Virus record (IMG/VR): IMGVR_UViG_3300017971_000165
Coordinates: 1 to 34,505 of that record
Source of the DNA: a virus
DNA: 34,505 nucleotides
Reading direction: 5' to 3' (one strand)
The notes under the pieces are model-generated. The model was given only the letters and a program-made list of their open reading frames with translations. It was not told the DNA's origin and did not search any database. Position 1 is the first letter of the stretch, and each line of letters starts with the position of its first letter. This document shows, piece by piece, positions 7,169 through 12,949 of the stretch. Position numbers and translations under genes: made by a program.

Positions 7169-7380
7169 TGCAAAACTCCGTATCCGTGTCCGTATCCTTG
7201 TCCGCTTCCGTCTCCGTAACCGTTTCCGTCTCCGTCTCCGTCTCCGAGTCCGTGTCCATATCCGTAACAGAGTCCGTGTCCGTATCCGTCTCCACTTCCG
7301 CTTCCTTCTCCGTATCCGCATCCGTGTCCGCGTCCGGGTCCGCCTCCGTGCCCGTGTCCGCTAATAACCCCGTTATTCAT
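7165..7380 (-). CDS. Glycine-X repeat protein 3, 71 aa
   Basis: The start ATG overlaps the upstream stop in an ATGAATAA arrangement. The leader (MNNGVISGHGHG) differs from genes 1 and 2, and the end is GVLQ in place of GVLE. It is the most degenerate copy: P, E, L and Q occur at X positions and one glycine has become cysteine (HGLCYG). It still shares DGNGYGDGSGQG with the others. The stop overlaps the ATG of the 139-residue gene. This may be the oldest copy. Confidence 0.68.
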   Translation of the reverse strand: MNNGVISGHGHGGGPGRGHGCGYGEGSGSGDGYGHGLCYGYGHGLGDGDGDGNGYGDGSGQGYGHGYGVLQ

Positions 7381-7681
7381 AGTTGGCTATCGACTCCCAT
7401 GCAATATCAGTCATTTCACTAATTTCCAAGCCTTGCGGATTAACAATAGTTGTTGTTGGGATGACTGCGCCTATGCTGTGGTCCGCGTTCGGCTTTAGTC
7501 CATTGGCGCAAACGTCAGATATAGATCCGCTGGAGTCCCTTGTGTAGACCCTCCAAAGTCTCCTGGTGTTTTTTAAACAGATTGTTTGATTGCCGAGATC
7601 GACTGAGACAACTTCCCCTGCATGAACACCTGCTACGTTTGCCCTTACAATTACTCTTTTACCGATTAGACCTTTTTCCAT
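7373..7681 (-). CDS. DUF6948-like phage protein, 102 aa
   Basis: The pattern VIVRANVAGVHAGEVVSVD, then NTRRLWRVYTRDSSGSISDVCANGLKP, and finally AVIPTTTI matches what I remember of a widespread phage family (DUF6948: R-x-x-x-AGV-x-AG, RRLW/RRIW, then 'E-I-I-P-x-T'). Members are small beta-rich proteins of unknown role. It ends in an eight-base overlap with glycine-repeat gene 3 and begins after a weak ribosome site 13 bases from the lipoprotein stop. Confidence 0.65.
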   Translation of the reverse strand: MEKGLIGKRVIVRANVAGVHAGEVVSVDLGNQTICLKNTRRLWRVYTRDSSGSISDVCANGLKPNADHSIGAVIPTTTIVNPQGLEISEMTDIAWESIANYE

Positions 7682-7694
7682 TTTTCGCCTCCAT

Positions 7695-7946
7695 TTAGCT
7701 GAAATCTATTTCCTCGTCGGACTCTTCTTCTATATCTTGCGCTATATCTCTTTCCACGCACTCAAAATAAAGCGCCTCATCAAAATTGGCGTCAGGCCTC
7801 TCTTCTAGTAGCGCATCAAGTTCTTCACAGGTGTCCACGTCTTCATTTAATACCAGAACACCTGAGTCTATTTCAACTACACCTACTGGCTCCCTGTACT
7901 CTGAATGACCGCAAGAAATCAATAATAACAAAACTAAATACTTCAT
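7695..7946 (-). CDS. Small acidic lipoprotein, 83 aa
   Basis: The signal peptide MKYLVLLLLISC ends in a lipobox (L-I-S-C at residues 9-12), so the mature protein should be lipidated on Cys12 and membrane-anchored. The rest is strongly acidic, with a tail rich in D and E (EEESDEEIDFS). A GGGAG ribosome site lies upstream, after a hairpin with a T-tract. Early phage lipoproteins of this size sometimes block superinfection; that role is inference from type only. Confidence 0.72.
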   Translation of the reverse strand: MKYLVLLLLISCGHSEYREPVGVVEIDSGVLVLNEDVDTCEELDALLEERPDANFDEALYFECVERDIAQDIEEESDEEIDFS

Positions 7947-7962
7947 GTTTACTCCCTTTTTT

Positions 7963-8009
7963 AAAAATTAAGACCACCAGGATTTCTCCCGAGTCCCAGT
8001 GATCTTAAT
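7963..8009 (-). terminator. Hairpin with T-tract upstream of the lipoprotein gene
   Basis: On the minus strand, 8009-8003 (ATTAAGA) pairs with 7973-7967 (TCTTAAT). The stem continues inwards through CACTGGG with CCTGGTG by Watson-Crick and G-U pairs, about 15 pairs around a 13-base loop, and then TTTT follows. It looks like an intrinsic terminator for the block ending at 8124, or an attenuator in the lipoprotein leader. The remaining bases up to 8123 show further short inverted repeats (GAACCT/AGGTTC, TTGAAC/GTTCAA) but no gene. Confidence 0.5.
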
Positions 8010-8123
8010 TAAATCCATCTCCCCAGACTTCATGACTCTTTACATTGCGAACCTAGGGCCATAATTAAGGTTCTAATTTTGAACACTTGCGCCGCTTTAT
8101 GCGTTCAATCAATTTTCGACCGT

Positions 8124-8312
8124 CTATTTTTTAGACGATCTCCATAATTGTTGTTTACCGTTCTTTACCATCATGTCGATAATCGCCAACCCGCCTGGCT
8201 CGGCAAACAGCCTACAAAGTATTTTTCTTATCTCTTTTATTTGGGCGATATCTACTTGCTTCTTACCGCCCTCTAGTTTTGCTATAAGTAGATCAAGTTC
8301 TTTAATGTTCAT
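8124..8312 (-). CDS. Hypothetical protein, 62 aa
   Basis: A short, basic, helical protein (MNIKELDLLIAKLEGGKKQ) with a leucine-spaced N-terminus that could dimerise. Its ATG overlaps the stop of the upstream gene. Its last codons lie in a six-base-pair hairpin (CGTCTA with TAGACG). No family recognised. Confidence 0.6.
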   Translation of the reverse strand: MNIKELDLLIAKLEGGKKQVDIAQIKEIRKILCRLFAEPGGLAIIDMMVKNGKQQLWRSSKK

Positions 8313-8968
8313 TTAAAATTCCTGTTCGGGTGGTTTGGGTTTTTGTAATAAATATCCATCATTGCCTGCACCCATTCTTCGTCATACTTGCGCTTCAATA
8401 GCGGGACTATTAGTCTTTTCGTCCAGTGAATAAAGCGAAACCTTTCGGGAAGATTGATGCGTATCCAGAAAAGTATTTCTGTATCTGTTTTGAATATCTT
8501 TTTACCATTTCTCTTTTTGTACTTAGTGAGTGCCATGTGCAGAAATATAATTAGCAGTAACGGCAATAATGGATATGCCCACCATCTTCTTTGCAGATAA
8601 CCCATATAGATAAAGTCTCTTGGATGGTAGTACCTGTGAAATATCTTTAAGTGATTTATTGGCATGTTTAGAATAACCATCATTGTTATGATTGCGGTCA
8701 TGTTGTCGTGACTTGTAGGCTCCTTTTTGTTAACTGGAGCCTCGTAAAGTACTCCGTCCCTTTCAAGTGATTCCAAAACCCTTTTAGCTCTTATCTTTCG
8801 CCCTAAGAAATCTTCATACGTGAAACACTTTCTTATATCAAAATTATGCAAAAGCCAGTAGGTCACAGTAAACAGTATGGCGTTTTCTGGCACCGGGCTA
8901 GGCATCGGCTCAAGCCTCATTAACCCATCGTCATCTATCCATTTGTCGCCTGACTCAGTTACCATCAT
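8309..8968 (-). CDS. Hypothetical protein with one membrane segment, 219 aa
   Basis: The N-terminal 125 residues are soluble. Residues about 130-155 (WWAYPLLPLLLIIFLHMAL) form one strong transmembrane helix, followed by a basic, aromatic-rich C-terminal part (RINLPERFRFIHWTKRL). Two adjacent ATG codons overlap the HNH gene end; either may be used. Its position between the nuclease block and a terminator suggests an early membrane-associated role, but no family is recognised. Confidence 0.65.
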   Translation of the reverse strand: MMVTESGDKWIDDDGLMRLEPMPSPVPENAILFTVTYWLLHNFDIRKCFTYEDFLGRKIRAKRVLESLERDGVLYEAPVNKKEPTSHDNMTAIITMMVILNMPINHLKIFHRYYHPRDFIYMGYLQRRWWAYPLLPLLLIIFLHMALTKYKKRNGKKIFKTDTEILFWIRINLPERFRFIHWTKRLIVPLLKRKYDEEWVQAMMDIYYKNPNHPNRNFK

Positions 8969-9239
8969 CGTCCCACCCCTTGCTTGTTAAAAAGATCCAC
9001 TTGCCCATGAATTTATCGAAAAGCCAATTGTGCTCTACCATCCAATCGTTAAGGTTGTGCTTGGACACAAAACCATTTCTACCTATGCGGTGATACTCTT
9101 GGTGACAGCGTCTACATAATGGCATTAAGTTGTTCGGGTTTTCAGTCCCACCAGCGCCTCGGCTTTTAATGTGATGGATATCAAGCTCGCCATCTATCTT
9201 GCACGCAGTACATGCACCTTCTGTCGAGTAGCGGCTCAC
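8955..9239 (-). CDS. HNH endonuclease
   Basis: A compact 94-residue HNH (beta-beta-alpha metal) nuclease. Cysteine pairs C10-C13 and C42-C45 would hold a structural zinc. DIHHI at 20-24 gives the first catalytic histidine, NPNNLMPL the asparagine region and CRRCHQEYH the last histidines. The start is GTG overlapping the previous stop (GTGA). Being in the recombination block, next to a PDDEXK-type nuclease, ERF and SSB, it is more likely a junction- or branch-cutting repair nuclease than a homing enzyme, though homing cannot be excluded. Confidence 0.87.
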   Translation of the reverse strand: MSRYSTEGACTACKIDGELDIHHIKSRGAGGTENPNNLMPLCRRCHQEYHRIGRNGFVSKHNLNDWMVEHNWLFDKFMGKWIFLTSKGWDDDGN

Positions 9240-9439
9240 TGTTTTAGGGCCTCATGAACCCAGCTTTTTTCTGAGGAGATAGTGACCCCGATATTATTGT
9301 CGTCGTAGACATTCACTGTTTTAACATTCTCTTCTTTTATTACTATATTGAATTTTTGCCTAAACATCTCGACCATAGCTCTCTTGATGTGATCTTCTGG
9401 TAGCTTTTTATTAACTAATATCTCAATTGTGTCGCTCAT
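9236..9439 (-). CDS. Hypothetical protein, 67 aa
   Basis: A small alpha-beta protein (MSDTIEILVNKKLPEDHIKRA, then TVNVYDDNNIGVTISS) with no recognised domain. It overlaps the nuclease gene upstream by 17 bases and the HNH gene downstream by four, so it is co-translated with both and may serve the same recombination step. Confidence 0.62.
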   Translation of the reverse strand: MSDTIEILVNKKLPEDHIKRAMVEMFRQKFNIVIKEENVKTVNVYDDNNIGVTISSEKSWVHEALKQ

Positions 9440-9755
9440 AGATCACTCCGTTATTGTTTATTATTTCTAGAAAGTCGTCCTCGTACATGCATACTATAGG
9501 CCTCCTCCGGTCCCCTTTTGTCCATAGTATCGGGATACCACCTTCGGTCTTAATCTCCTCGATTTTTCCGATTGGAGCATAATTTCTATTGCGTTTAGCT
9601 TGGATATGCAGCCTTCCAGCTCCTCTAATGTCAACGCCCTTGAGATCGAGGGAGTCGCCACACTTAACTCTTTCAGCGTTTGGGAAAAATTGCTTGAGTT
9701 TGTTGACAATATACCTTTCGAATCCGTGACCCTTCGTTCTTCCATTGATTGACAC
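9423..9755 (-). CDS. PDDEXK-type Holliday-junction-resolvase-like nuclease
   Basis: The chosen start is GTG at 9755 (SINGRTKGHGFERY), because AGGAGG stands five bases upstream; an ATG eight codons earlier has no such site. GHGFERYIVNKL supplies the family's early glutamate, LKGVDI the catalytic aspartate, and HIQAKR the Q/E-x-K pair, the layout of small archaeal-type resolvases and phage restriction-fold nucleases. At 110 residues it is a typical minimal version. Likely role: cutting branched intermediates made by ERF-driven annealing, before packaging. Confidence 0.76.
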   Translation of the reverse strand: MSINGRTKGHGFERYIVNKLKQFFPNAERVKCGDSLDLKGVDIRGAGRLHIQAKRNRNYAPIGKIEEIKTEGGIPILWTKGDRRRPIVCMYEDDFLEIINNNGVIYERHN

Positions 9756-9797
9756 CCTCCCCTCCTGTTTCGACTCCATATGTGAAATCGATAGCTA

Positions 9798-10010
9798 CTA
9801 TTCATGCTTGCTTATCTGGGTATTACAAACTTGCACACAAAACATCATTACGATCGACAGATAGATGTTCATGACAAACCCAACAACAGGCACCGATATC
9901 GGTAGCGATTTATTAATTAATATATAGATAAGTATAGAGCCAATGACTGCCGTACAGAAAAGCCCTGTTGTAAAAAATCTCTTTGCTATTATTACGTCTT
10001 TCATTTTCAT
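9798..10010 (-). CDS. Small membrane protein with two membrane segments, 70 aa
   Basis: Residues about 13-32 (TTGLFCTAVIGSILIYILI) and 40-60 (PVVGFVMNIYLSIVMMFCVQV) are hydrophobic helices, with a short positively charged N-terminus. Size and topology resemble a class II holin, but the gene sits inside the recombination block, away from the amidase, so this is only a possibility. It follows two back-to-back hairpins that may end transcription from ssb and erf. Confidence 0.6.
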   Translation of the reverse strand: MKMKDVIIAKRFFTTGLFCTAVIGSILIYILINKSLPISVPVVGFVMNIYLSIVMMFCVQVCNTQISKHE

Positions 10011-10215
10011 AATTAAAATGCCGGCAGGGTCAAACCCTTAGCCCTACCGGCGAGAGCGCCACGGTAAAACAGCGCTCGATAGTTTTAAACATTTATTTTC
10101 TAGCATACTCAATCTGCAATCAAAATACCTACTCAAGAGGTTGGTTGAGTTATAAAAAACACACCTCGTAAGTTCTTCTTTGTGTGGCTGATAACTAATC
10201 AGCATAACTATTAAA
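10011..10215 (-). terminator. Non-coding stretch with stem-loops; probable terminator at its end
   Basis: There is no convincing gene in these 205 bases. Four inverted repeats stand out: GCCGG...CCGGC at 10020-10051 with one mismatch, followed on the minus strand by ATTTTAATT (terminator-like); GAGCGC...GCGCTC just before it (to about 10078); ACTCAA/TTGAGT at 10131-10150; GCTGAT/ATCAGC at 10187-10203. The first two are adjacent and strong. Together they probably end or attenuate the ssb-erf message. A role as a replication origin cannot be excluded. Confidence 0.5.
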
Positions 10216-10818
10216 CTAGCTTCTATCATTTAGTTTATTTATCCATGTTTGTACGGTGTCGGGGCTCTTCTCGGCTTTTATCTCTTTGCCGTCCCTAACT
10301 CCTAGCTCTTTATAAATATCTACAAGGCTGTCTTTGTCTTTAAAGCCATCTGTTAACTTGGCAATGACTGCCCATAAAACTTTAAGCCTTTCATCTGTTA
10401 GGTAATGTTTGCCCGAATTCGCTTTGCCGTGATCATTAGTCGCGTCAGCGTCTTTAGTGTCGTCAATGCAAAACATGCCGCTCAAGCAATACTTTCTACT
10501 GTAAGAAGAAGCTGCACCAGTTATCTGTGACTCATCCGCGCCTTTTTTGTTTTGAGGCTCTCTTGCATAAGCACTACTTTCTACCGTTGCTTTGCCATCT
10601 GTTATTTGGGCCGTTGCTTTTACGTAGTAGCGCTCGCCTATTTGTACAATCTCATCTGTCATGAATAATGCTAAACCATGTTGCGACAATAGAGGTTTAA
10701 TTGCTTCAAGTATGTCTTCACAAGATCTGTACTTGTACCTACCAAAAGCATTGACTTGATTTTTTGGTGCCTTTAGCTCGCCTTGTATTTTTTGTATTTT
10801 CTTTATTAATGCTTCCAT
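10216..10818 (-). CDS. erf: ERF family single-strand annealing protein
   Basis: A 200-residue recombinase of the ERF superfamily, which anneals complementary single strands and circularises or recombines phage DNA. Diagnostic parts: FGRYKYRSCEDILEAIKPLL (25-44), HGLALFMTDEI, YYVKATAQITDG, then the core QITGAASSYSRKYCLSGMF with IDDTKDAD (about 98-125). The C-terminal 75 residues are a variable helical part. It begins two bases after the SSB stop with no ribosome site of its own, so it is translationally coupled to SSB, its expected partner. Confidence 0.92.
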   Translation of the reverse strand: MEALIKKIQKIQGELKAPKNQVNAFGRYKYRSCEDILEAIKPLLSQHGLALFMTDEIVQIGERYYVKATAQITDGKATVESSAYAREPQNKKGADESQITGAASSYSRKYCLSGMFCIDDTKDADATNDHGKANSGKHYLTDERLKVLWAVIAKLTDGFKDKDSLVDIYKELGVRDGKEIKAEKSPDTVQTWINKLNDRS

Positions 10819-10820
10819 GA

Positions 10821-11225
10821 CTAAAACGGTATCTCGTCAACACTGAAACTTTCTTGAGCTTCAACTGCTTTTACATTGTCAAACGATTGTTTTAAAGATT
10901 GCTGCGGCTCGCTGCTTTGTCGACTACCAACAAACTCAATCTTTTGTGCGTTAACAACAGTCGTGCGTCTCTTGTTGCCAGACTTGTCTTCCCATTCTGT
11001 CGTCTTATTAGAGCCCTCTATTATCGCCTCTGAGCCCTTTTTAAGGTATTGAGCTGCCACTTCACCTGTCTTGCCCCAAGCTTCTATCTGGTGCCATTCA
11101 GTGTGTTTACCAGTTTTCCTGTGCTCCGTAGTGGCCAAGCTAAACTTGCTAACGGCACTGCCGGTTTGTGTGTGGGCAACTTCTGGATCTCTACCTAATC
11201 TGCCGCATAGTATTACTTTGTTCAT
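10821..11225 (-). CDS. ssb: Single-stranded DNA-binding protein
   Basis: A 134-residue OB-fold SSB. MNKVILCGRLGRDPEVAHTQ and VSKFSLATTEHRKTGKHTEWHQIEAWGKTGEVA are standard bacterial-type SSB sequence, and the protein ends in the acidic, aromatic tip DEIPF that recruits partner proteins. The start ATG at 11223-11225 is set by a strong AGGAGG seven bases upstream; an upstream in-frame ATG would lie in the structured leader. It is expressed from a good promoter at 11349-11377, followed by erf, so it is the lead gene of the recombination operon. Confidence 0.95.
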   Translation of the reverse strand: MNKVILCGRLGRDPEVAHTQTGSAVSKFSLATTEHRKTGKHTEWHQIEAWGKTGEVAAQYLKKGSEAIIEGSNKTTEWEDKSGNKRRTTVVNAQKIEFVGSRQSSEPQQSLKQSFDNVKAVEAQESFSVDEIPF

Positions 11226-11342
11226 ATGGCCTCCTGATAAGAGCCCCCACAAGCTGTTTCAAGGGTTGCAGGGGCATTTTATCGTTGCGGGGTGACAAAG
11301 GACACATGCCTCCCGCTTCAATTTCTCAGTAGATGAAACAGC
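11226..11342 (-). promoter_or_regulatory. Structured 5' leader of ssb
   Basis: From the predicted transcription start (about 11342) to the ATG there are about 117 untranslated bases. The first eight transcribed bases, GCTGTTTC (11342-11335), are the perfect complement of GAAACAGC (11260-11253), closing a roughly 90-nt domain. Inside are GCGGG/CCCGC (11287-11291 with 11312-11316) and GTG/CAC (11292-11294 with 11303-11305). The ribosome site follows 17 bases after the closing helix. The layout resembles a regulated leader RNA; no known riboswitch class is recognised. Confidence 0.55.
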
Positions 11343-11348
11343 GAAGAG

Positions 11349-11377
11349 TTTATATGATGCCCGACTTGGCTTGTAAA
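11349..11377 (-). promoter_or_regulatory. Sigma70-type promoter for ssb-erf
   Basis: On the minus strand TTTACA (11377-11372) and TATAAA (11354-11349) are separated by exactly 17 bases, five of six consensus matches in each box. Predicted transcription starts near 11342. The -35 box lies inside a 15-bp palindrome, so it is likely to be repressed. Confidence 0.7.
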
Positions 11378-11385
11378 GTTTACAA
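11371..11385. promoter_or_regulatory. Palindromic operator candidate 1 (TTGTAA-AGT-TTACAA)
   Basis: Perfect 15-base inverted repeat around a central base, overlapping the -35 box of the ssb promoter. It shares the form TGTAA-N3-TTACA with the site at 12591-12605. A dimeric repressor bound here would block the promoter. On the plus strand it is followed by T8, so a weak plus-strand terminator is the alternative. Confidence 0.5.
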
Positions 11386-11749
11386 AGAGTTTTTTTTAGC
11401 TCAGAATGCTCTGGTCCCGGAAGAGTTTGCTCCTCACCTCAACCACAGGCCATAACCGGGGCATGCTAGTGGCAGAAAGGAGAAGGTGACCTTGACCGTC
11501 TTTATACGGAAAAGTTGCTCAGGGGTTAAGCGCTTCCCCCAAGTTTGAATTAGAGGAAAACGCGGCCGATTCCACCCACATATCAGGATAGGCGTCTACC
11601 ACTCCCTTAAACTCTCTGATTACGAGAGGGAAGGACATGGGATCCAGGAGGAGTGCGCGGAAAGAAGGACGAACTGTTTGTTGAAGATTAGCTTTTTCGA
11701 CAAGTCCTTAAGGCTCCCTATTCCCATCTTTACCGGAAGGTTTTGGGAA
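11386..11749. ncRNA. Candidate structured non-coding RNA or replication region
   Basis: The 364 bases have no plausible gene and are about 51% G+C by hand count, above the surrounding AT-rich genes. Inverted repeats are dense: ATTCCCA/TGGGAAT (11720-11726 with 11744-11750) capping ACC-GGAA-GGT; CTCTC/GAGAG (11612-11616 with 11624-11628); GGGG/CCCC (11522-11525 with 11537-11540); CCGT/ACGG (11496-11509); AAGG-TGA-CCTT (11483-11493); CCAC/GTGG (11443-11446 with 11469-11472). This fits a folded RNA of unknown class. The strand is uncertain, and a replication origin is an alternative. Confidence 0.45.
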
Positions 11750-12028
11750 TCACTCAGCGTAGCGATCATGGATAGACATAATAACGTCATACTGCCTACT
11801 AGATATCGATAGGTTTTTCTTTGCGTAATCGGCAATACATTCACACCATCTAAGATCGTTGGTAGACAGATGCTCCCTGATATCGTGGAGCTCCTGCATC
11901 ATAGTGACAAAATGCTCTTTACACTCAGAGTCGATCTGGATCCACGACTTTCGCTTAATTGACCTCTTTTTGAGGACCTCGTTAAAGCCCTGTGAAAATA
12001 ATTCTAACTGCTCGCAATAATCACTCAT
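11750..12028 (-). CDS. Hypothetical protein, 92 aa
   Basis: Start ATG 12026-12028 has GGAGG six bases upstream, giving MSDYCEQLELFSQG; an ATG two codons earlier lies in that spacer. The protein is helical with basic patches (KKRSIKRKSWIQ) and four cysteines without a zinc pattern. The C-terminal part (SSRQYDVIMSIHDRYAE) resembles the 'l...Q...l..I..RY' helix seen in some small phage replication-region proteins, but I cannot name a family. The 117 bases between it and the next gene at 12152 hold no clear gene or promoter. Confidence 0.66.
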   Translation of the reverse strand: MSDYCEQLELFSQGFNEVLKKRSIKRKSWIQIDSECKEHFVTMMQELHDIREHLSTNDLRWCECIADYAKKNLSISSRQYDVIMSIHDRYAE

Positions 12029-12151
12029 TCGCATCCTCCGTTTCGTATATAGCGATAAGTTTCAAGGGATATATGACAAGCCAGTCGGATATTAAAGAGT
12101 TTTTATCGGAATACTAAAAGAAAAATAAGAATATACAAAAATAACAAATAC

Positions 12152-12547
12152 TTAGATCTTGCGAAGCATGGGGTGGTCATTACCTCTTTCGCAGTTGCAT
12201 CTAAAGATGTCGTCACCTACAAAGACTACACCAGAGTTTCCACAATCCAGACAGTCGGGCAGTGGTTTAGCTTTCTTCTCCCGTGCAGGTATCTTTGCCA
12301 TAAAGTCTGCGGGTTGTGGCGGGGTCTTGAATTTCTCCCATTTCATTGACCTATAAGAGTCGTAAATATCTCGCAATGAAAACCGCTCTAGAAGTGTTTT
12401 GGCCAAAACTTTATACTCCTCTGGCGATCGCCTAAAGCCCAGTATTCTGTGGAGGTCTTCTAGCATGTTGACGCACCTAGTTTGATCGTCCTTTGGGTCG
12501 ATGCCTGTATTTTTCATGAACTTTCTATAAGACTCTGGTGTTTCCAT
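12152..12547 (-). CDS. Putative replication-region protein with zinc-binding tail, 131 aa
   Basis: The first 90 residues are helical and contain PPQPADFMAKIP, a proline-aromatic segment common in phage replisome-loading or primosome-type proteins. The C-terminus carries four cysteines (CLDCGNSG ... FRCNCERG) that would bind zinc. Position upstream of the recombination operon and downstream of a palindromic operator suggests an early replication role. It could equally be a transcription factor. No helicase or polymerase motif is present. Confidence 0.6.
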   Translation of the reverse strand: METPESYRKFMKNTGIDPKDDQTRCVNMLEDLHRILGFRRSPEEYKVLAKTLLERFSLRDIYDSYRSMKWEKFKTPPQPADFMAKIPAREKKAKPLPDCLDCGNSGVVFVGDDIFRCNCERGNDHPMLRKI

Positions 12548-12590
12548 GCTGTGGCAACTCTAAGCATATCAAGCTGTATGTAAAGCTTGG

Positions 12591-12605
12591 GTGTAAGATT
12601 TACAC
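12591..12605. promoter_or_regulatory. Palindromic operator candidate 2 (GTGTAA-GAT-TTACAC)
   Basis: Perfect 15-base inverted repeat upstream of the gene starting at 12547, of the same TGTAA-N3-TTACA form as the site on the ssb promoter. Two more TGTAA half-sites flank it (near 12569 and 12611). No clear -35/-10 pair could be placed, so which promoter it controls is open. Confidence 0.48.
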
Positions 12606-12621
12606 ATAATGTAACGCGCGT

Positions 12622-12927
12622 CTATTTGACGTTAAAGTTTTCGGAAATCATTGCGGCCACACCGTCTGCAATTACTTCTTCTAGTTGTGAATCGATTACC
12701 TGATAAAGCGATAGTCTTTTAACTAGTACGTGAAACATTTCATGAATAAGTGTTGAAACTTTTTCTTCGTGTGAAAGCTCTTTATCTATTTGTATTTCTT
12801 TTTTATCGTGATCAACAATACCGTCGTTGCCACTAGATGAGCCATCGCCTTTGTAGTTGGGATTAGATACTAAGCGAACTTTATACCTAACCCCAAACAC
12901 AGCAATGGACTTCGGAAGCGTCGTCAT
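12622..12927 (-). CDS. Putative zinc metallopeptidase (HEMFH), 101 aa
   Basis: The small protein has HEMFH (about residues 64-68) preceded by STLI and followed after about 20 residues by EEVIADGVAAMI, the HExxH...E layout of gluzincin-type proteases such as the ImmA/IrrE or SprT-like groups. The N-terminal part is beta-rich (IAVFGVRYKVRLVSN). IrrE/ImmA enzymes cleave repressors; SprT-like ones act on DNA-bound proteins. The target here is unknown. No ribosome site is obvious before the ATG. Confidence 0.68.
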   Translation of the reverse strand: MTTLPKSIAVFGVRYKVRLVSNPNYKGDGSSSGNDGIVDHDKKEIQIDKELSHEEKVSTLIHEMFHVLVKRLSLYQVIDSQLEEVIADGVAAMISENFNVK

Positions 12928-12949
12928 AGAACAAGTCTAGACGCTTATA

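Noticed and set aside
7156-7422. Plus-strand Ser-Val frame over repeat 3
   Set aside because: Same cause: stop-free hexamer read on the other strand, with no ribosome site or conserved ends.
9494-9805. 103-codon minus-strand frame overlapping the PDDEXK-type nuclease
   Set aside because: The nuclease frame has catalytic motifs and a ribosome site; this frame has neither and overlaps almost all of it.
10044-10229. 61-codon minus-strand frame over the hairpin cluster
   Set aside because: Its sequence is dictated by inverted repeats, it overlaps the erf stop, and it lacks a ribosome site.
11371-11398. Plus-strand intrinsic terminator (palindrome followed by T8)
   Set aside because: The stem is AT-rich and no plus-strand gene lies upstream; its overlap with a good minus-strand promoter makes an operator more likely.
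11526-11560. tRNA-like T-arm (TTCAAAC loop on the minus strand) in the non-coding block
   Set aside because: The arm has several G-U pairs and no matching acceptor, D or anticodon arms could be found.
11620-11844. 74-codon minus-strand frame across the candidate RNA
   Set aside because: It overlaps the gene at 11750 in another frame and runs through hairpins; no start signal.
12073-12117. 14-codon plus-strand frame (MTSQSDIKEFLSEY) after AAGGGA
   Set aside because: It reads well but is too short, is on the rare strand and has no promoter; chance is the simpler explanation.
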